Shown here in pieces: positions 20,646-31,349 of a stretch of 64,000 bases of DNA (the first letter of the stretch is position 1; each line of letters starts with the position of its first letter). Location of the stretch: contig CM042152.1 of NCBI GenBank assembly GCA_023376005.1, positions 89,124,187-89,188,186 on the forward strand. Direction: 5' to 3'. The notes under the pieces were generated by a model. That model did not search any database. It was not told the DNA's origin and saw nothing but the letters and a program-made list of their open reading frames with translations. A program made the translations under genes and the position numbers. Source of the stretch: Doryteuthis pealeii. Taxonomy: Eukaryota; Mollusca; Cephalopoda; Myopsida; Loliginidae.

Positions 20646-21124
20646 TGTTACATAATCTATGCGGTTGCATAAAATTATTTTCAACCCCCTGTATTTCTGA
20701 AGGGATGGCCCCTTTTCATATCATGGGCGGGACTTTCCATGGAATATTACAGAAAGCCCGCAAAATACGTGAAGTCACGTGGGACCTGGTTGGATCTCAG
20801 TTTCAGCTTGACATCAGGCAGATAAGGTCTTTCTGCCTTAGCTGAAGCTCACTGCACACGCGTTATGTTAGTTACATGAAATGTTTAGTTAAGTAAATAA
20901 AAGCTTACATAAATAATATGGTTTTGTGGTTGATGAATGTCTTGGCAACAAGACTGATCTAGAAGAAGAAATGAATTAAGAACGACCAACCAACAAGAAC
21001 AGAGAAATAAAAGACCAGACACAAAGTCCCCAAGACTAGGTCCAGATGCTAGGTGAAGAACGTAAGATACCAAAGATGAGCAGAAGAATAATAGAAGTAA
21101 GAAAGGAAAGAAGAGTATACAACA
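20646..21124 (+). mobile_element. Solo LTR, family 1, TSD GTGG
   Basis: Starts TGTTACATAATCTATGC and ends GAAGAGTATACAACA, so the tips are TGTT...AACA. It is flanked by GTGG on both sides (20642-20645, 21125-21128). Inside are CCCCTTTTCATATCATGGGC, GCACACGCGTTATGTTAG and TAAATAAAAGCTTACATAAA, then a purine-rich 3' part. A 4-bp target duplication and TG/CA tips fit a Gypsy-type LTR left by recombination. Other copies: 3533-3798, 31833-32256, 52020-52430 and mosaics at 50962-51950. Confidence 0.85.
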
Positions 21125-21720
21125 GTGGTGCCTGTTGGGATCCCAGGAATGGTTAAAATGGATAGTATATGTTATAAATACAACTTATAGCAACAACAAA
21201 AAGATTTTGTGACTCCCTGTATCTTGATATTAAATAACCAAGAAAGGTTGATGTGCCATAAAACCAGCCAAACAAATATTCAACAAGATATACCACAAAT
21301 TACTGCTAGTATACAATTCTAAAAACTATTTCCATTGAAAGCAGAAGATATCAACCAGAGATTAAATATTGATATTATCCAAGTCACACTATTCACTAAT
21401 AATTTTAACACAGAATGCAGGGGAATTTCTTTTTAAATCTATGGAGTCTGATAATGTACAATTTTTACTGACAATTTTAGAGGCAGCAAAATGTGTATTG
21501 TGTCATCAATCACTGAAGTGTTCAACTCAAAATATAACAAAGCTTCATATAGGTTATCTTTAGGTTACACTGAAATTCCATTGTAAATTTATAGATGCTA
21601 TGATAACTTGTTATAAATCCAGTTTGTACTTCACATTTTAGTTGTTTACTCGAGTTATTTCATGATAGTTTGCTTTTAATCTTATATCTTTTGGCACGGA
21701 ATTCATGTCAGTTCAGTATA
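21125..21720. other. No gene recognised
   Basis: Includes a short fragment of the TTGATGTGCCATAAAACCAG repeat at about 21230-21270. Otherwise nothing seen. Confidence 0.55.
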
Positions 21721-21728
21721 GAAGGAAG

Positions 21729-22182
21729 GGTAATTTTCACCTATAGTTGGCTAAATTCCTAGCATAAAACTGTGTGTGTGCATTATCTGAAATGAACTTA
21801 ATTGTTATTAAGAACACATTTTATGATATTTTTGTATTAAAGCATGCAGTTGTATTGTTTTTGAAAAAGTTTCTAAGATTTATTTATTTCACACAGAGAC
21901 TTTCAAAAGGGCTTCCAGCTTGTTTCAAAGTGAAAGTCAGTTGGTTAAATTCCTAGCATAAAATTATCTCAAATGAACTTAATTGTTATAAAGAACACAT
22001 TTTATGATATTTTTGTGTTAAAGCATGCAGTTGTATTGTTTTTGAAAAATTTTCTAAGATTTGTTTATTTCACACAGAGACTTTCAAAAGGGCTACCGGC
22101 TTGTTTCAAAGTGAAAGTCAAGAGAGGTTACTCTAATTGCCTTATTTGCTAGGAATTTAGCCAACTAAAGGTGAAAATTACC
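21729..22182. mobile_element. DNA transposon (MITE) with 8-bp TSD GAAGGAAG
   Basis: TIRs of about 35 bp start GGTAATTTTCACCTATAGTT and end with the complement ...GGTGAAAATTACC. They are flanked by GAAGGAAG at 21721-21728 and 22183-22190. The interior contains a direct duplication of about 190 bp (CCTAGCATAAAA... at 21752 and 21952). Eight-bp duplications are made by hAT, P and Merlin transposases; the GG start does not look like hAT. No transposase is present. Confidence 0.85.
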
Positions 22183-22190
22183 GAAGGAAG

Positions 22191-22488
22191 TTTAGCACAC
22201 TAAAGTATGAAGATCTTATTTGATAAACTTTGGCATATACCTTACTGATAGGTATGTATCATTAATGGATCTGTGAGTAGAATGGTAATTTATAATACCT
22301 AGGTCAGTGTGTTTTGGTGAGTGCTTGAAATTCTATACTTCAGATCACAGCAATCTTTTAATGTAATAAACCTTTGTCTCTTAATTTTATTTGGAGGTTT
22401 TCATAAAACTAGAGTTGTTTGAAGAAAGAAAAAAACAACACATATCCAAGTACCTACATAGAACCATTCCTTATTTATGTAAAAACAT
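22191..22488. other. No gene recognised
   Basis: AT-rich, nothing seen. Confidence 0.5.
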
Positions 22489-22820
22489 ACAAGGGTGAGT
22501 CAAAAAGTAATGCCATTTTGTTTAGGACAGGAATAATTACCAACACAGGAACATGTATCATACATCAAAATGAAGCTGATCGTCTGTGGATCACACCCCT
22601 ACTTCTCCATATAGTCACCATTTCTCTCAATAGCAATGTTCCACCTTCAAATTAGAGCATGTATCCCTGTCATATAAAATTCTGTTTACTGTTCTTTGAG
22701 CCACTTCTTCACTACAGATTTCACTTCTTCCTCACTGGAAAAATTTCTTCGGTTTGAGAGGCAAACATTATTCCATTGACGAAAAAGTTAAATTTGTAAT
22801 TACGAAATGTTGCCAATTAT
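22489..22820 (-). pseudogene. Mariner transposase C-terminal relic, copy 1
   Basis: The left end, ACAAGGGTGAGTCAAAAAGT, is a mariner-type terminal sequence. Minus-strand translation gives EEEVKSVVKKWLKEQ and, after stops, RWNIAIERNGDYMEK, which is the familiar C-terminus of mariner transposases (DD34D family). Only this last part of the gene remains, with several stops. A second copy follows at 22930-23540. Confidence 0.75.
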
Positions 22821-22849
22821 ACCTGTCCTAAACACAAAATTTGTTATCC

Positions 22850-22929
22850 ATTAAGAATGAGTTTATTTAAAAACTTTGTTGGCATTAAATGACCCACCGA
22901 GGTTGATATGTCATAAAATAAAACAAACC
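22850..22929 (-). repeat. TTTGG-type dispersed repeat fragment
   Basis: TTGGCATTAAATGACCCACC and GAGGTTGATATGTCATAAAA match, in reverse, the start of the family at 24525. Other fragments lie near 21240, 32290, 35330, 36270 and 55210. Confidence 0.65.
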
Positions 22930-23540
22930 AAACCAAACTAATTACCAACACAGGAACATTTATCATACCTCAAAGTGAAGATAGTACTTTGTGGATCACA
23001 TCTCTACTTCTCCACATAATCACCATTTCTTGTAGATGTAATGAAAGTAACGTACCTCGGAACACAAAGCGTGCGTGGACGAGTCTGGCTTGCATCGCAG
23101 GAAAGAAACATGGCTGCTGTAAGCACTACCTTTAATAATGGGCGATCTCGAACCGGCGAGAATAGTATTGCACGTATGCAAATTCTCACGAGATCGGGTG
23201 TGTATAAAAACATACGGCGACGGAGAGACAACGAGTCAAGCGATTACGTACGACAACTGAGAAACAGCTAGCAGTATTATTTTGACTATTGCGACAGGTA
23301 GAGGCCTTTTGAGGATATATTTGTGACATCATTACTAGTGTCATTGAGAAGCGAGTTCGATTCCCACTAGATTTCTCTCAATAGCAATGTTCCACCTTCA
23401 AATGAGAGCATATATCCCTGTCCCATAAAATTCTGTTGACTGTTCTTTGGGCCACTTCTTCACTACAGATTTCACTTCCTCATCACTGGAATAATGTTTG
23501 CCTCTCAAACCCTCTTTCATAGGGCCGAGGAAGTCAAATC
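22930..23540 (-). pseudogene. Mariner transposase C-terminal relic, copy 2, interrupted
   Basis: Same sequence as copy 1 from AATTACCAACACAGGAACAT on, with SDEEVKSVVKKWPKEQ on the minus strand (about 23490-23440). It is split at CATTTCT by the 340-bp insertion 23031-23370 and resumes with ATTTCTCTCAATAGCAATG. Copy 1 keeps the uninterrupted site, which proves the insertion. Inactive. Confidence 0.75.
23031..23370. mobile_element. Unclassified 340-bp insertion with TSD ATTTCT
   Basis: Starts TGTAGATGTAATG, ends GATTCCCACTAG, and is flanked by ATTTCT (23025-23030, 23371-23376). It is GC-richer than its surroundings and has a TATA-like TGTATAAAAACA near 23200. CGAGTTCGATTCCC at the end looks like a tRNA T-arm. 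It could be a small LTR or a SINE-like unit; I cannot place it in a family. Confidence 0.7.
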
Positions 23541-23819
23541 TGTAGTGAAGAAGTCTTTCAGTCGGTGTCCTGTTTATACTCACAATAACACTCATATAAT
23601 TACTGTACTTGTACACTAATTTCACTCACACACTTACTGCATTTGCAATTTCACTACCCTAGTACTAAAGAAGAAATTAAGTAACAAGTAAGTCTCTGTC
23701 TCTCTTTCTCTCTTTATTATTCGACTTTCCTCTCTTGTTTATATACCCAATGTTTGACGTACAATGTTATAAGGGGTATAGGATAATTTTACTTCAAATC
23801 AAGCTTATAACACAAAAAG

Positions 23820-24073
23820 TAAGTAAAGTCGTCGGGGCGGCCTAAAGTCGGTATCAACCATACAACGAGGGAGTCTATCCCCTTTTCACTAGCGCCAGAC
23901 CAGGGAGATTGTTTTTCTGCATCTGAGGTGGAGTGCCACACCTACCATCATCTCCTTACTTTACCGCACAGATCCCCGTGCTACTCATATACTGAGTTGG
24001 CAAGGGCCGGTAAGGAACTAGGAACCTTGTGGTTTCTAGCCAAACGCTCTACTGACTGAGCTAACCCGGCCCT
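23820..24073 (-). repeat. tRNA-Lys-type SINE (type 2), full length
   Basis: On the minus strand it starts GGGCCGGGTTAGCTCAGTCA and GTAGAGCG (A-box), then a B-box region and the body with GGGGATAGACTCCCTCGTTG. It is the best preserved copy of this family in the window. Confidence 0.88.
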
Positions 24074-24387
24074 ATATATCATACTTTAACTGTAGTGGAC
24101 ACAACCTTTTCCCCCTGACCTAAGGGACATAAGATCACCTGTGCTGTGCAGAGGATTTGCATAATGACTCTGCCATAAAAGCGGATGTCATCTGTAGCAG
24201 GCCTCTTTGAGTGATGCTGTCCCATGAGAAAGAAGATGAAAAAGACATTGCAGAGGCAGCACATGAACGCTACAGCAATTCAATCCTGGTTAATTCTTGT
24301 TTTTGCCCTTATCGTCCATACTTACACAAAGTAAACACCCGGGCACATACCGTAACAATAATAACAACGGAAACACTTAGTGTAATG

Positions 24388-24522
24388 TTTACCCCGAGTT
24401 CAAATCTTGGACGTGGTAATTGCATTTCACTTAGCGCTAATACCCTTGGGAAAGGTATGAATCCAGCTATGGGTGAATAGTAGGGCAGACTTAGCTCTTT
24501 AACATTGGTTAGGCAAATGGGC
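24388..24522 (+). repeat. tRNA-derived SINE (type 1), head lost
   Basis: Starts at CCGAGTTCAAATCTTGG (B-box region) and includes GCTAATACCCTTGGGAAAGG. It is cut at GGCAAATGGG where the next repeat starts. Confidence 0.75.
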
Positions 24523-24524
24523 TG

Positions 24525-25085
24525 GGTTTGGTTTGGTTTGGTTTGTTTAATGGCATATCAACCTCAGTGGGTCATTTAATGCTGACAAAATTTTGAAATA
24601 AATTCATTCTTAATGGGTACTCATTTTTTTTTATAAACACATTTTTCTATTTAACCCATAAATGGGATCCTAACAGGTACTACCACTCCGGGTCAGAGTA
24701 GACCAGGGAGCAATGGTGATAAAGGGGTGCTCCAAATTCCCCAGATCTCCAGAACTGGAACCTTACAATCAGATAGAGTTTAACGTCATTCCCAGGACAT
24801 GAAGACCCTCAGCCACCGCCTTCTGGCACCCATATAATAAAAAGGGTTGGGGCTTGGCATAAGTGCAATAGAACTGGGGCAATCATATAGGTGCTAGGGC
24901 TTGACATGACCAGCTGATTGATCAGAGGGAGCCCCTCCAACCTCTTGTCTAGACTAAGTAAGGGCCTAAGTGGAGTGTTGCATGTCATGGACGGCTCATC
25001 CACCAGATTTCCCTCCTTAAGCATCACGGGTCTCCACCCAAGGCCAACAGGTGGCCCCCATTGGGGGGTTCTTTCCCCTCTGCCA
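24525..25085 (+). repeat. Dispersed repeat family C (about 0.55 kb)
   Basis: Starts with (TTTGG)n and AATGGCATATCAACCTCAGT. It continues AGGTACTACCACTCCGGGTC, GGTGCTAGGGCTTGACATGA and CCAGCTGATTGATCAGAGGG, and ends near TTCTTTCCCCTCTGCC. Other copies: 31350-31800 (minus), 36245-36780 (plus), 51051-51200 (minus), 52553-52690 and 59720-60010. No coding frame is maintained. Class unknown. Confidence 0.75.
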
Positions 25086-25190
25086 TAGGAGATGTACCTG
25101 GCAACATAAGTTCAAATTCCAGATGGGGCTGTTTGATTTATACACAGCGCTAATACCTTTGGGAAAGGTATGCATCCAACTAAAACCATT
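25086..25190 (+). repeat. tRNA-derived SINE (type 1) fragment
   Basis: AAGTTCAAATTCCAGATGG (B-box region) and AATACCTTTGGGAAAGGTAT. A diverged 5' half. Confidence 0.6.
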
Positions 25191-25419
25191 TGACATTTAC
25201 TGGGTACTCTACTCTTGTGATCTTTTACCAGACGAGGCTATCATCCTCTCGGCTGGAATGCACCAACTGGACATCAACAAATGAGTAAAATCTCCTCAAT
25301 GTAAAATCTCCTCAATCCTATAACTAAAGAATATTTTAATATGAATTTTGTGTCATTAAAGTTAACAGGAAAAAAGCATTTAGGAGATAAACACTGATTC
25401 CCTCAGCTTCAGTATAATA

Positions 25420-25600
25420 TGGGGATTTAGAATACACCGACTGCACCTCTGCAGAGGGATAATAATGTTGTGTGGAGGGGTTGCTAAATATATACATTAA
25501 CAATAGTGCAATCACGGCACCAGAGATTGCCATTCAAAAATTGGTCTGTTCAGCCACACCCACAATTGCAGATAAAAAAAAAATGTTATATTTAAAAATG
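25420..25600 (+). pseudogene. Repeat C end plus LINE C-terminal Cys/His tail
   Basis: ACCGACTGCACCTCTGCAGA (25437-25456) matches the end of repeat C. Then at about 25508-25560 the frame CNHGTRDCHSKIGLFSHTH matches the LINE tail found again at 42825-42880. Only about 20 codons remain. Confidence 0.55.
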
Positions 25601-27090
25601 GACACTACACCATCGTCTTTATTAGATGGAAGGATGCCAACAACAACAACATCTATTAATAATGGAAATTGTCTGTAACAAAAACTGTGTCACTGCTTAC
25701 GTAACAAAATCCAACGTCATAACATAGAATAAATATACCCAAAATGTGAGCATGCAACGTTAGACAATCCTCATTGTTTCAATAAATAGATGCCCGGCAT
25801 TATATATTTATATATAGATTGTTTTATTCTAATATAATATTTAAAGTTATCGGAACTGTTTCCATTTCAAATTGTCTTTCTTTCTTTCTTTTTTTTTACT
25901 CCTTTAATAAATTTGACGATTTTACATTATGGTACACACTCTATAACATTGAATTTTCAGCTCCCATCCCTTCAGGCAATATCTTTCAAAAAATTATTTT
26001 TACATCGCCAGGAGGGTGTCTTTTTATTTTGCTAGTTAACAATAATAATTGAGCTGTACAAACTTTTTAGAAGCTTTTTGATTTTTAGAAATCTCAAATG
26101 ATTCTCTTCTATTACAGATAAAAAAAAAATCTTCCACTGAAATGTCATCTTCAGAGGTTAAAATTGACTTTAAAATGTGTGACGTTTGTAAAAATTGCAT
26201 CAAATTTTTGCCATGATTGATGACATTAGCCTGACATCTTAATGAGGTCAAAAAAGTCTTTTCACACAGCCAGAGCCAGAATTTAATCGATTATCTAAAA
26301 GACTTGTGGTAGCAAAATGGCTATATAACTTTTCTAAATAGGTTCCTCGAATTTAATCAAAATTTGGTAATAATGACACATCTCTTTACACTTCCAAATT
26401 TGTAGATATAGCCGTGATTGGATGATTAAAATGCATTTAGCTGGAAAGTGTTAAAGCTGATTGGAGCATGGAAAAAATGGAAAAGGTGTATCAAGAGTCG
26501 AGGGGATAATTTTGAAGGAGACTATTCTCATTGAGTCCTAGGTAAAGCAATGTATTACATATTGGAAAAAAATCAGTTTTCGTTTGGGTATTCCTTATAT
26601 GTGTATGTGTGTGTAAAAAAATCACACAAACATACCAGACACATATTCAAATTAAAATATATTCATAGAAACACAGTAAAACTTAAATTCAAGTTGAATA
26701 TATACACATACAGAGAGAAAGATAGATACCACTGTACAAAAACAAATAGATGGACAGAAAGTTTTTAAAAAAATAAAATAATAAGAAGTTAAAAAGTTAA
26801 ATTCAAATCCAAGTCAAATATATAGATAAATACACAGAAAAATAGATACTACTATATAAAATAGACAAATAGATGGACAGAAAGATTTAAAAAATAAAAC
26901 TCACACATACACAACTAATGACAAATCCAGCTCCCAAACACACATACACATACTCATTCATTTTTGACCCATCCCTTATCATCCAACATTCTGACCAAAC
27001 ACCTGCATCTCCATATAACACTCCCCATTTAGAGGGAAGAAAATCCACTACCCATCCCCCCAGCCATCCCTGCCCCTACTGACAACCTAC
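25601..27090. other. No gene recognised
   Basis: AT-rich. A minus-strand CTGAAGATGACATTTC near 26160 is too poor to call a hammerhead. Low-complexity A-rich blocks repeat at 26640-26900 (ATAGATACCACTGTACAAAA-like units). Confidence 0.55.
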
Positions 27091-27099
27091 TGTTTTACA

Positions 27100-27230
27100 C
27101 CATTCTGAAAATGTCCCTCATTGAAGCTAGAACTGGGCTTTGGTCTTGATGATGGTCTAAATGTCCGAAAAGTTGCATCGTCAACAATAAACATCCAGTT
27201 TCCATAACATGTTTGTCTACTTTTCTCCAT
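27100..27230 (+). repeat. Hammerhead family member, diverged
   Basis: CTTGATGATGGTC...TCCGAAAAGTTGC (about 27131-27172) followed by ACAATAAACATCCAGTTTCC and AACATGTTTGTCTAC. The layout matches the minus-strand element at 43028-43135, where the ribozyme is intact. Here the core has the extra T, and stems I and III do not pair well. Confidence 0.5.
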
Positions 27231-27254
27231 ATACATATAAAGTTAAACCTAATG

Positions 27255-27740
27255 TTATCTGCGTTATTCGGACTATTGTCCGCATCTTCATTGTTATTTG
27301 TACAACGTTTCGGCCGATATGCCCTCCGGCCTTCTTCAGGTATTACTTATTAGACTCGGGAACCTTCTTTTCAAACTCGGGAACTTTCTTGTCGTAATTG
27401 GGAGCCATCACGGAACTTTGAACCTAACCCTTTATTTAGTCCATGGGGGTATCCTGTTCTCATTCTGGTAACCATAGCTGGGGTAGGAGTTGTGTTAATT
27501 ATTTTTCTATGTTACTGCCTCTACTCAGGATTGAACTCGGGATCCAGAGATAACTGTCAGTTAGAACTGTCTTAACCTAAGTACCTTATCCACTAGGCCA
27601 TGTGTCCAATTGAAGAAGGCCAGAGGGCATATCGGCCGAAACGTTGTACAAATAACAATGAAAATGGGGACAATAGTCCAAATAACTCAGATAATACTAA
27701 TCATCAAGCCTCATCTCAAACATTCAGAGAAATAGTTAAC
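27255..27740 (-). repeat. tRNA-headed unit with hammerhead-like hairpin
   Basis: On the minus strand: TGGCCTAGTGGATAAGG (about 27601-27585, a perfect A-box TGGCCTAGTGG) and a B-box-like GAGTTCAATCC near 27540, then a body, then CTGAAGAAGGCC...GGCCGAAACG at 27341-27308 and the common tail. The flank 27612-27740 holds another hairpin and tail on the plus strand. The tRNA type is not certain. The hammerhead core is complete (CTGAAGA, GAAA), but I cannot pair stem I. Confidence 0.55.
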
Positions 27741-27879
27741 CCTAATGAGTCAAATATACCTACTAACAGTTTCACTTAGTAGCTCATCAGGGCAAAAATC
27801 TGACTCCAGAATCAGATTTTTGCCCTAATGAGCTACTAAGCAAAACTGTTAGTAGGTATATCTGACTCATTAGGTTTAA
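27739..27879. repeat. Near-perfect palindrome with a hammerhead candidate
   Basis: Arms of about 65-70 bp, from GTTAACCCTAATGAGTCA to its complement GACTCATTAGGTTTAAC. The left arm on the minus strand carries the ribozyme candidate at 27757-27794; the right arm carries the mutated version (CTAATGA). Confidence 0.85.
27757..27794 (-). ncRNA. Hammerhead ribozyme candidate, type I
   Basis: Minus strand: stem I TGCC / GGTA (one G-U), core CTGATGA, a short stem II GCT/AGT (one G-U), GAA, stem III ACT / AGT around GTT, and cleavage triplet GUA. Short stems, but all conserved positions are there. Confidence 0.55.
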
Positions 27880-27989
27880 CTTTATTATTTGCTCTACTTA
27901 GGTATTAAGCACTTTTTACTTTTAGCTTTAGATAATCTTAGCGGTTTTTATATATATTTTTCATATATATATATATTTTTTTCCTTCTG

Positions 27990-28180
27990 GCCAAGTGTTG
28001 TAGTATTAACTGATTATTTTTGGTTGATACCAACGAAAAATAATCAGTTAATACTACAACACTTGGCCAGACTATTCTGGTCTTTTCTTTTTTTCATTAT
28101 TTTTTTTCCCCCAGGTGTTGTTTGGTAGTATATTTTTACAATCAAACTATTTGCCGGGTTTTTTCTTACCGCGAGGGATT
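27990..28180. repeat. Palindrome and flank, repeated at 35145
   Basis: CTGGCCAAGTGTTGTAGTAT ... mirrored to 28073, arms about 39 bp. The right arm and following TTTTCTTTTTTTCATTATTT recur at 35145-35290. Confidence 0.75.
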
Positions 28181-28198
28181 ATCAATAAGTTTGGTATA

Positions 28199-28200
<2 letters not shown>

Positions 28201-28249
<49 letters not shown>

Positions 28250-28404
28250 GGAGTATATTAGAAATAAATCTATGAAGACCTTAATTTATCGGAAATAAAT
28301 TTATTTCGGCTACCCTTGACTCATTAATTCTGATTTCAAATGGACCCTTATGAAATCAGACTTGAAAAGGCAAAGGTAGCCAAATTAAATTCATGATAAA
28401 TTGA

Positions 28405-28460
<56 letters not shown>
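28201..28460. repeat. Two (TA)n tracts around a short inverted repeat
   Basis: (TA)n at 28201-28245 and 28405-28460. Between them AATTTATCGGAAATAAATTT and GGCTACCCTTGAC are mirrored in diverged form at 28360-28400. Confidence 0.75.
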
Positions 28461-28465
<5 letters not shown>

Positions 28466-28788
28466 TAGAGCAATAATCATAAAATACAGCAGCTTAGATA
28501 AAGTAAATTCCAGTTCAAAATTTGTAACTGAATGATAATTTTGTACATGCTAAACATTATTTCTAATAATCTAAATTCTTAATAGAATGGAGAATACTTC
28601 ACTTTTCCTACATAGAAACATCAATATCACCATGGATTGTTGTTAAAATGGTTTATCAAACTATATATATGTGTATATATTTTTTTTAGATGCACACATG
28701 TATACATATATGTATTATGGGAATGTTTAGCTATGCATCTCTCTATTTGTGTGTGTATATATATATATATATATGTGATAAGAAAAGA
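28461..28788. other. No gene recognised
   Basis: AT-rich with (TA)n near 28670 and 28757. Nothing else seen. Confidence 0.6.
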
Positions 28789-29205
28789 AAAGAAAAGCTA
28801 AGTATATGAATTTTTCTATGTGACGGTTTTTATTTTGAATTCAACATGGCTACATTGTTGCAATGTTTCACCGGAAGAAAAACAAACAATATTGGATACA
28901 TGTACAAGCAGGGGTTCAAACATTCGTTCTCAACAGATATTCAAAAAAATAAGAAATTACAGTTATTCGCCCATTTCATTCATAACATAAAGAAAAAAGA
29001 AAGGAGGAGAAAGAAAAAAAAATAAGAGGAAAAAAAAAATAAGAAAAAAAAATATAACCACACAAAAAAACTTAAGCACGTACATTTCTGATATTAATCT
29101 CTGAAGATAAAGTTCTATACTTTGAAATCGATAAGACAAAAATAAAATCTTTTTGTTTTTATTTTTTATACACATTGTAATTGCCTTCAAATCATTAATA
29201 TATTA
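28789..29205 (-). repeat. Dispersed repeat family A, second copy
   Basis: Reverse complement of 2470-2892: AAGCTAAGTATATGAATTTT ... GCCTTCAAATCATTAATATA. On the plus strand CTGAAGATAAAGT...ACTTTGAAATC has a hammerhead-like core and stem II, without a convincing stem I. Confidence 0.75.
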
Positions 29206-29319
29206 TATATATATATGCATATATATATATAATTAAATACATACACTCATGTGTGTATATATACATATAATTAAATACATACACACACATGTATATATAT
29301 ACATATAAATATGTGGAGA

Positions 29320-29470
29320 TCATTTTTAAAGAAAACAAACACAGGATGTCATGAACAATGGAAACTCTTTATGTCGATACTTAAGTTTTTTGGTTTTTAA
29401 AAATTAAAACCTACTTGAAGACATTGAATATTTGTATGAGTAAAAGATGAAAGATGTTCAGTGTATGTTG
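29320..29470. repeat. Hammerhead family end fragment
   Basis: ACAAACACAGGATGTCATGA is the same terminal block as at 43030, 49905 and (reversed) 50160, followed by ACTTGAAGACATTG in place of the ribozyme core. Decayed. Confidence 0.5.
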
Positions 29471-29507
29471 AATGTGTGATCATATATAAATATATACATA
29501 CACACAA

Positions 29508-29551
<44 letters not shown>

Positions 29552-29553
<2 letters not shown>

Positions 29554-29790
29554 AAAGAAAGGAAATGAATCCGACGGTATGAGTATAGATAAAAGGATAT
29601 GAAAACACCACAAAATGCTGTTAAAGTGAAAACAACACTCTTGACAACACGGAGTATAAACAAGCTCTGAAGATGATTTTCATAAAATCAAAATATTGTT
29701 CAATATCAGCTATGAATATGTTATAAAATGTTTTCACTTTAACAGCATATTGTGTTGTTTTTTCATATCCTTTTATCTATACTCATATAT
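29552..29790. mobile_element. Fold-back element with a decayed hammerhead
   Basis: GGAAATGAATCCGACGGTAT at the left edge. The arms TATAGATAAAAGGATATGAA and CTGTTAAAGTGAAAA are mirrored at 29728-29785. (TA)n lies on both sides. It contains the ribozyme-like block 29663-29711. Confidence 0.75.
29663..29711 (+). ncRNA. Hammerhead-like relic (GAAA mutated)
   Basis: Stem I AGCT / AGCT, core CTGAAGA (29667-29673), stem II GATTTT / AAAATC, stem III ATATTG / CAATAT and cleavage triplet AUC. The invariant G12 is A here, so it should be inactive. A second decayed relative is at 17290-17340. Confidence 0.5.
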
Positions 29791-29804
29791 ATATATTATA
29801 TATA

Positions 29805-30436
29805 CTAGCAAATATATGCACCCTCCTGGTGCAAGTATTTAATTTAATGTAATAAAATATTGTATTAAATTAAAGGCTAATGAAACTAAATAAGAATACA
29901 GATAAAAGATTTGAAACAGAGGGAGTATAATAAAAGATTTGAAACAGAGGAGTATAATAAAAAAATGGGACAACTAAACTTATCTTCCATCACTCCGTCT
30001 TTAATGTTATTTTTTTCTAATTTAAGTATTTAGTTATAGAGGAAGTAAAGAATAAAATACAGTTATTTTACTTGTTAATGGATTTCATTTAAGATTCATT
30101 GAAGAGATTTTTGCTTATATTCATTAAAATAAAACAAAACAGTTAGAAATCAATAATACTAAGCACATATTTATTAAATCGATTTTTTAATATTAATATG
30201 CAAATAGCCTTCCCGTTCACACTGTAAACCGCTATTTTGTTATATATATAAATATAATTGCATGTTGTCATATAGACATAGTTAACATATTATAATGTAA
30301 GACAATTTTATTAATAATTGAGGTTTAGATAAAACTAAAATCATGGAGAATGTGACGTAAATAACTAAGAGAATTGTGACTTGAGTAGGAATATAGTTTC
30401 GGTTACAGACAGAAAACACACAATCTCCATATAATA

Positions 30437-30439
<3 letters not shown>
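29805..30439 (-). mobile_element. Non-autonomous Helitron, complete
   Basis: On the minus strand it begins TCTTATTATATGGAGATTG after an A and ends CTAG before a T. A GCACC...GGTGC hairpin lies 9 nt upstream of CTAG. These are the defining ends of Helitrons: 5' TC, 3' hairpin plus CTRR, insertion between A and T. Length 635 bp, without Rep/helicase coding. The sister copy is 47906-48534; a 5' part is at 5964-6255. Confidence 0.88.
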
Positions 30440-30484
<45 letters not shown>

Positions 30485-30732
30485 TGATGCAGGTTTAATT
30501 TCTTATGCATGATCAGTCTACTTTCAGAATTAAATTTTTTGTTTAGTTTATCAGATAATGTTATGAGTCATGCTAACATCTTTGGAAAATACTTCTGGCC
30601 CACTTGTTATACACCTACTATGTCTTTTAAGTACAATGGATTGAGAGAAACATAAATAAACAGTAAATATAATGAGCATAAGATATGCCTAGAAATACAT
30701 AAGTCTATATTTAGATATGAAAATAATTACTT

Positions 30733-30789
<57 letters not shown>

Positions 30790-31349
30790 GGAATATACAA
30801 TATATAAAATCATAAAAAACATATATAATTTCAAGCATTGTGTTAAAAACAAGAAAGGACAATAAAATAAATATGGAATCATGAAAATATCTCCTTTGAG
30901 AACTTGGGAAAATACCAGCATTTTGTGCTCTCTCTCTCTCTCTCTCTGTATTTTGGTGCATTTCTCTCTTTCTATAATTTATGCGTGTTCTCTCTCTCTC
31001 TCTTTCTTTCTCTGTCTCTCTCTGTATTTCAGTGTGTTTCTCTCTATTGGTCTCTCTCTCTCTTTCTCTTTGTATTTCTGTGTGTTTATCTCCCCCTCTC
31101 TCTGTTAAATATATCCGTATAAGAAGAATCACAAAAATCTTTGCATGTGATTGTTTCTCTTTTTCTCTCCCTCTCTCGTCAAACCATAAAACATTTGTAA
31201 AAATGATTACAGGCTCAATTATTAGTCAGCCATATTGTTTCATTAAAGATCTTTTTGTCATATCTAAATAGACTTAAGATGACGAATCTTCTCACAAAGT
31301 TATAACATATATCATAGCTTTCAAGATGCACTTTGTTGGCTGGGGCTTA
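30440..31349. repeat. (TA)n and (CT)n microsatellites, otherwise unassigned
   Basis: (TA)n at 30440-30482 and 30739-30786, and CT-rich blocks at 30930-31100 and 31155-31175 that create long spurious open frames of Arg-Glu or Ser-Leu. No gene. Confidence 0.8.

Noticed and set aside
21126..21150. Primer binding site after the LTR at 20646 (TGGTGCCTGTTGGGATC)
   Set aside because: GTGG on both sides shows a solo LTR with a target duplication. The resemblance to a primer site comes from flanking host sequence.
26130..26165. Hammerhead on the minus strand (CTGAAGATGACATTTC)
   Set aside because: No GAAA at the right place and no stem I or III.
30689..31271. Open frames on both strands rich in Arg-Glu or Ser-Leu
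   Set aside because: They are translations of (CT)n microsatellites.
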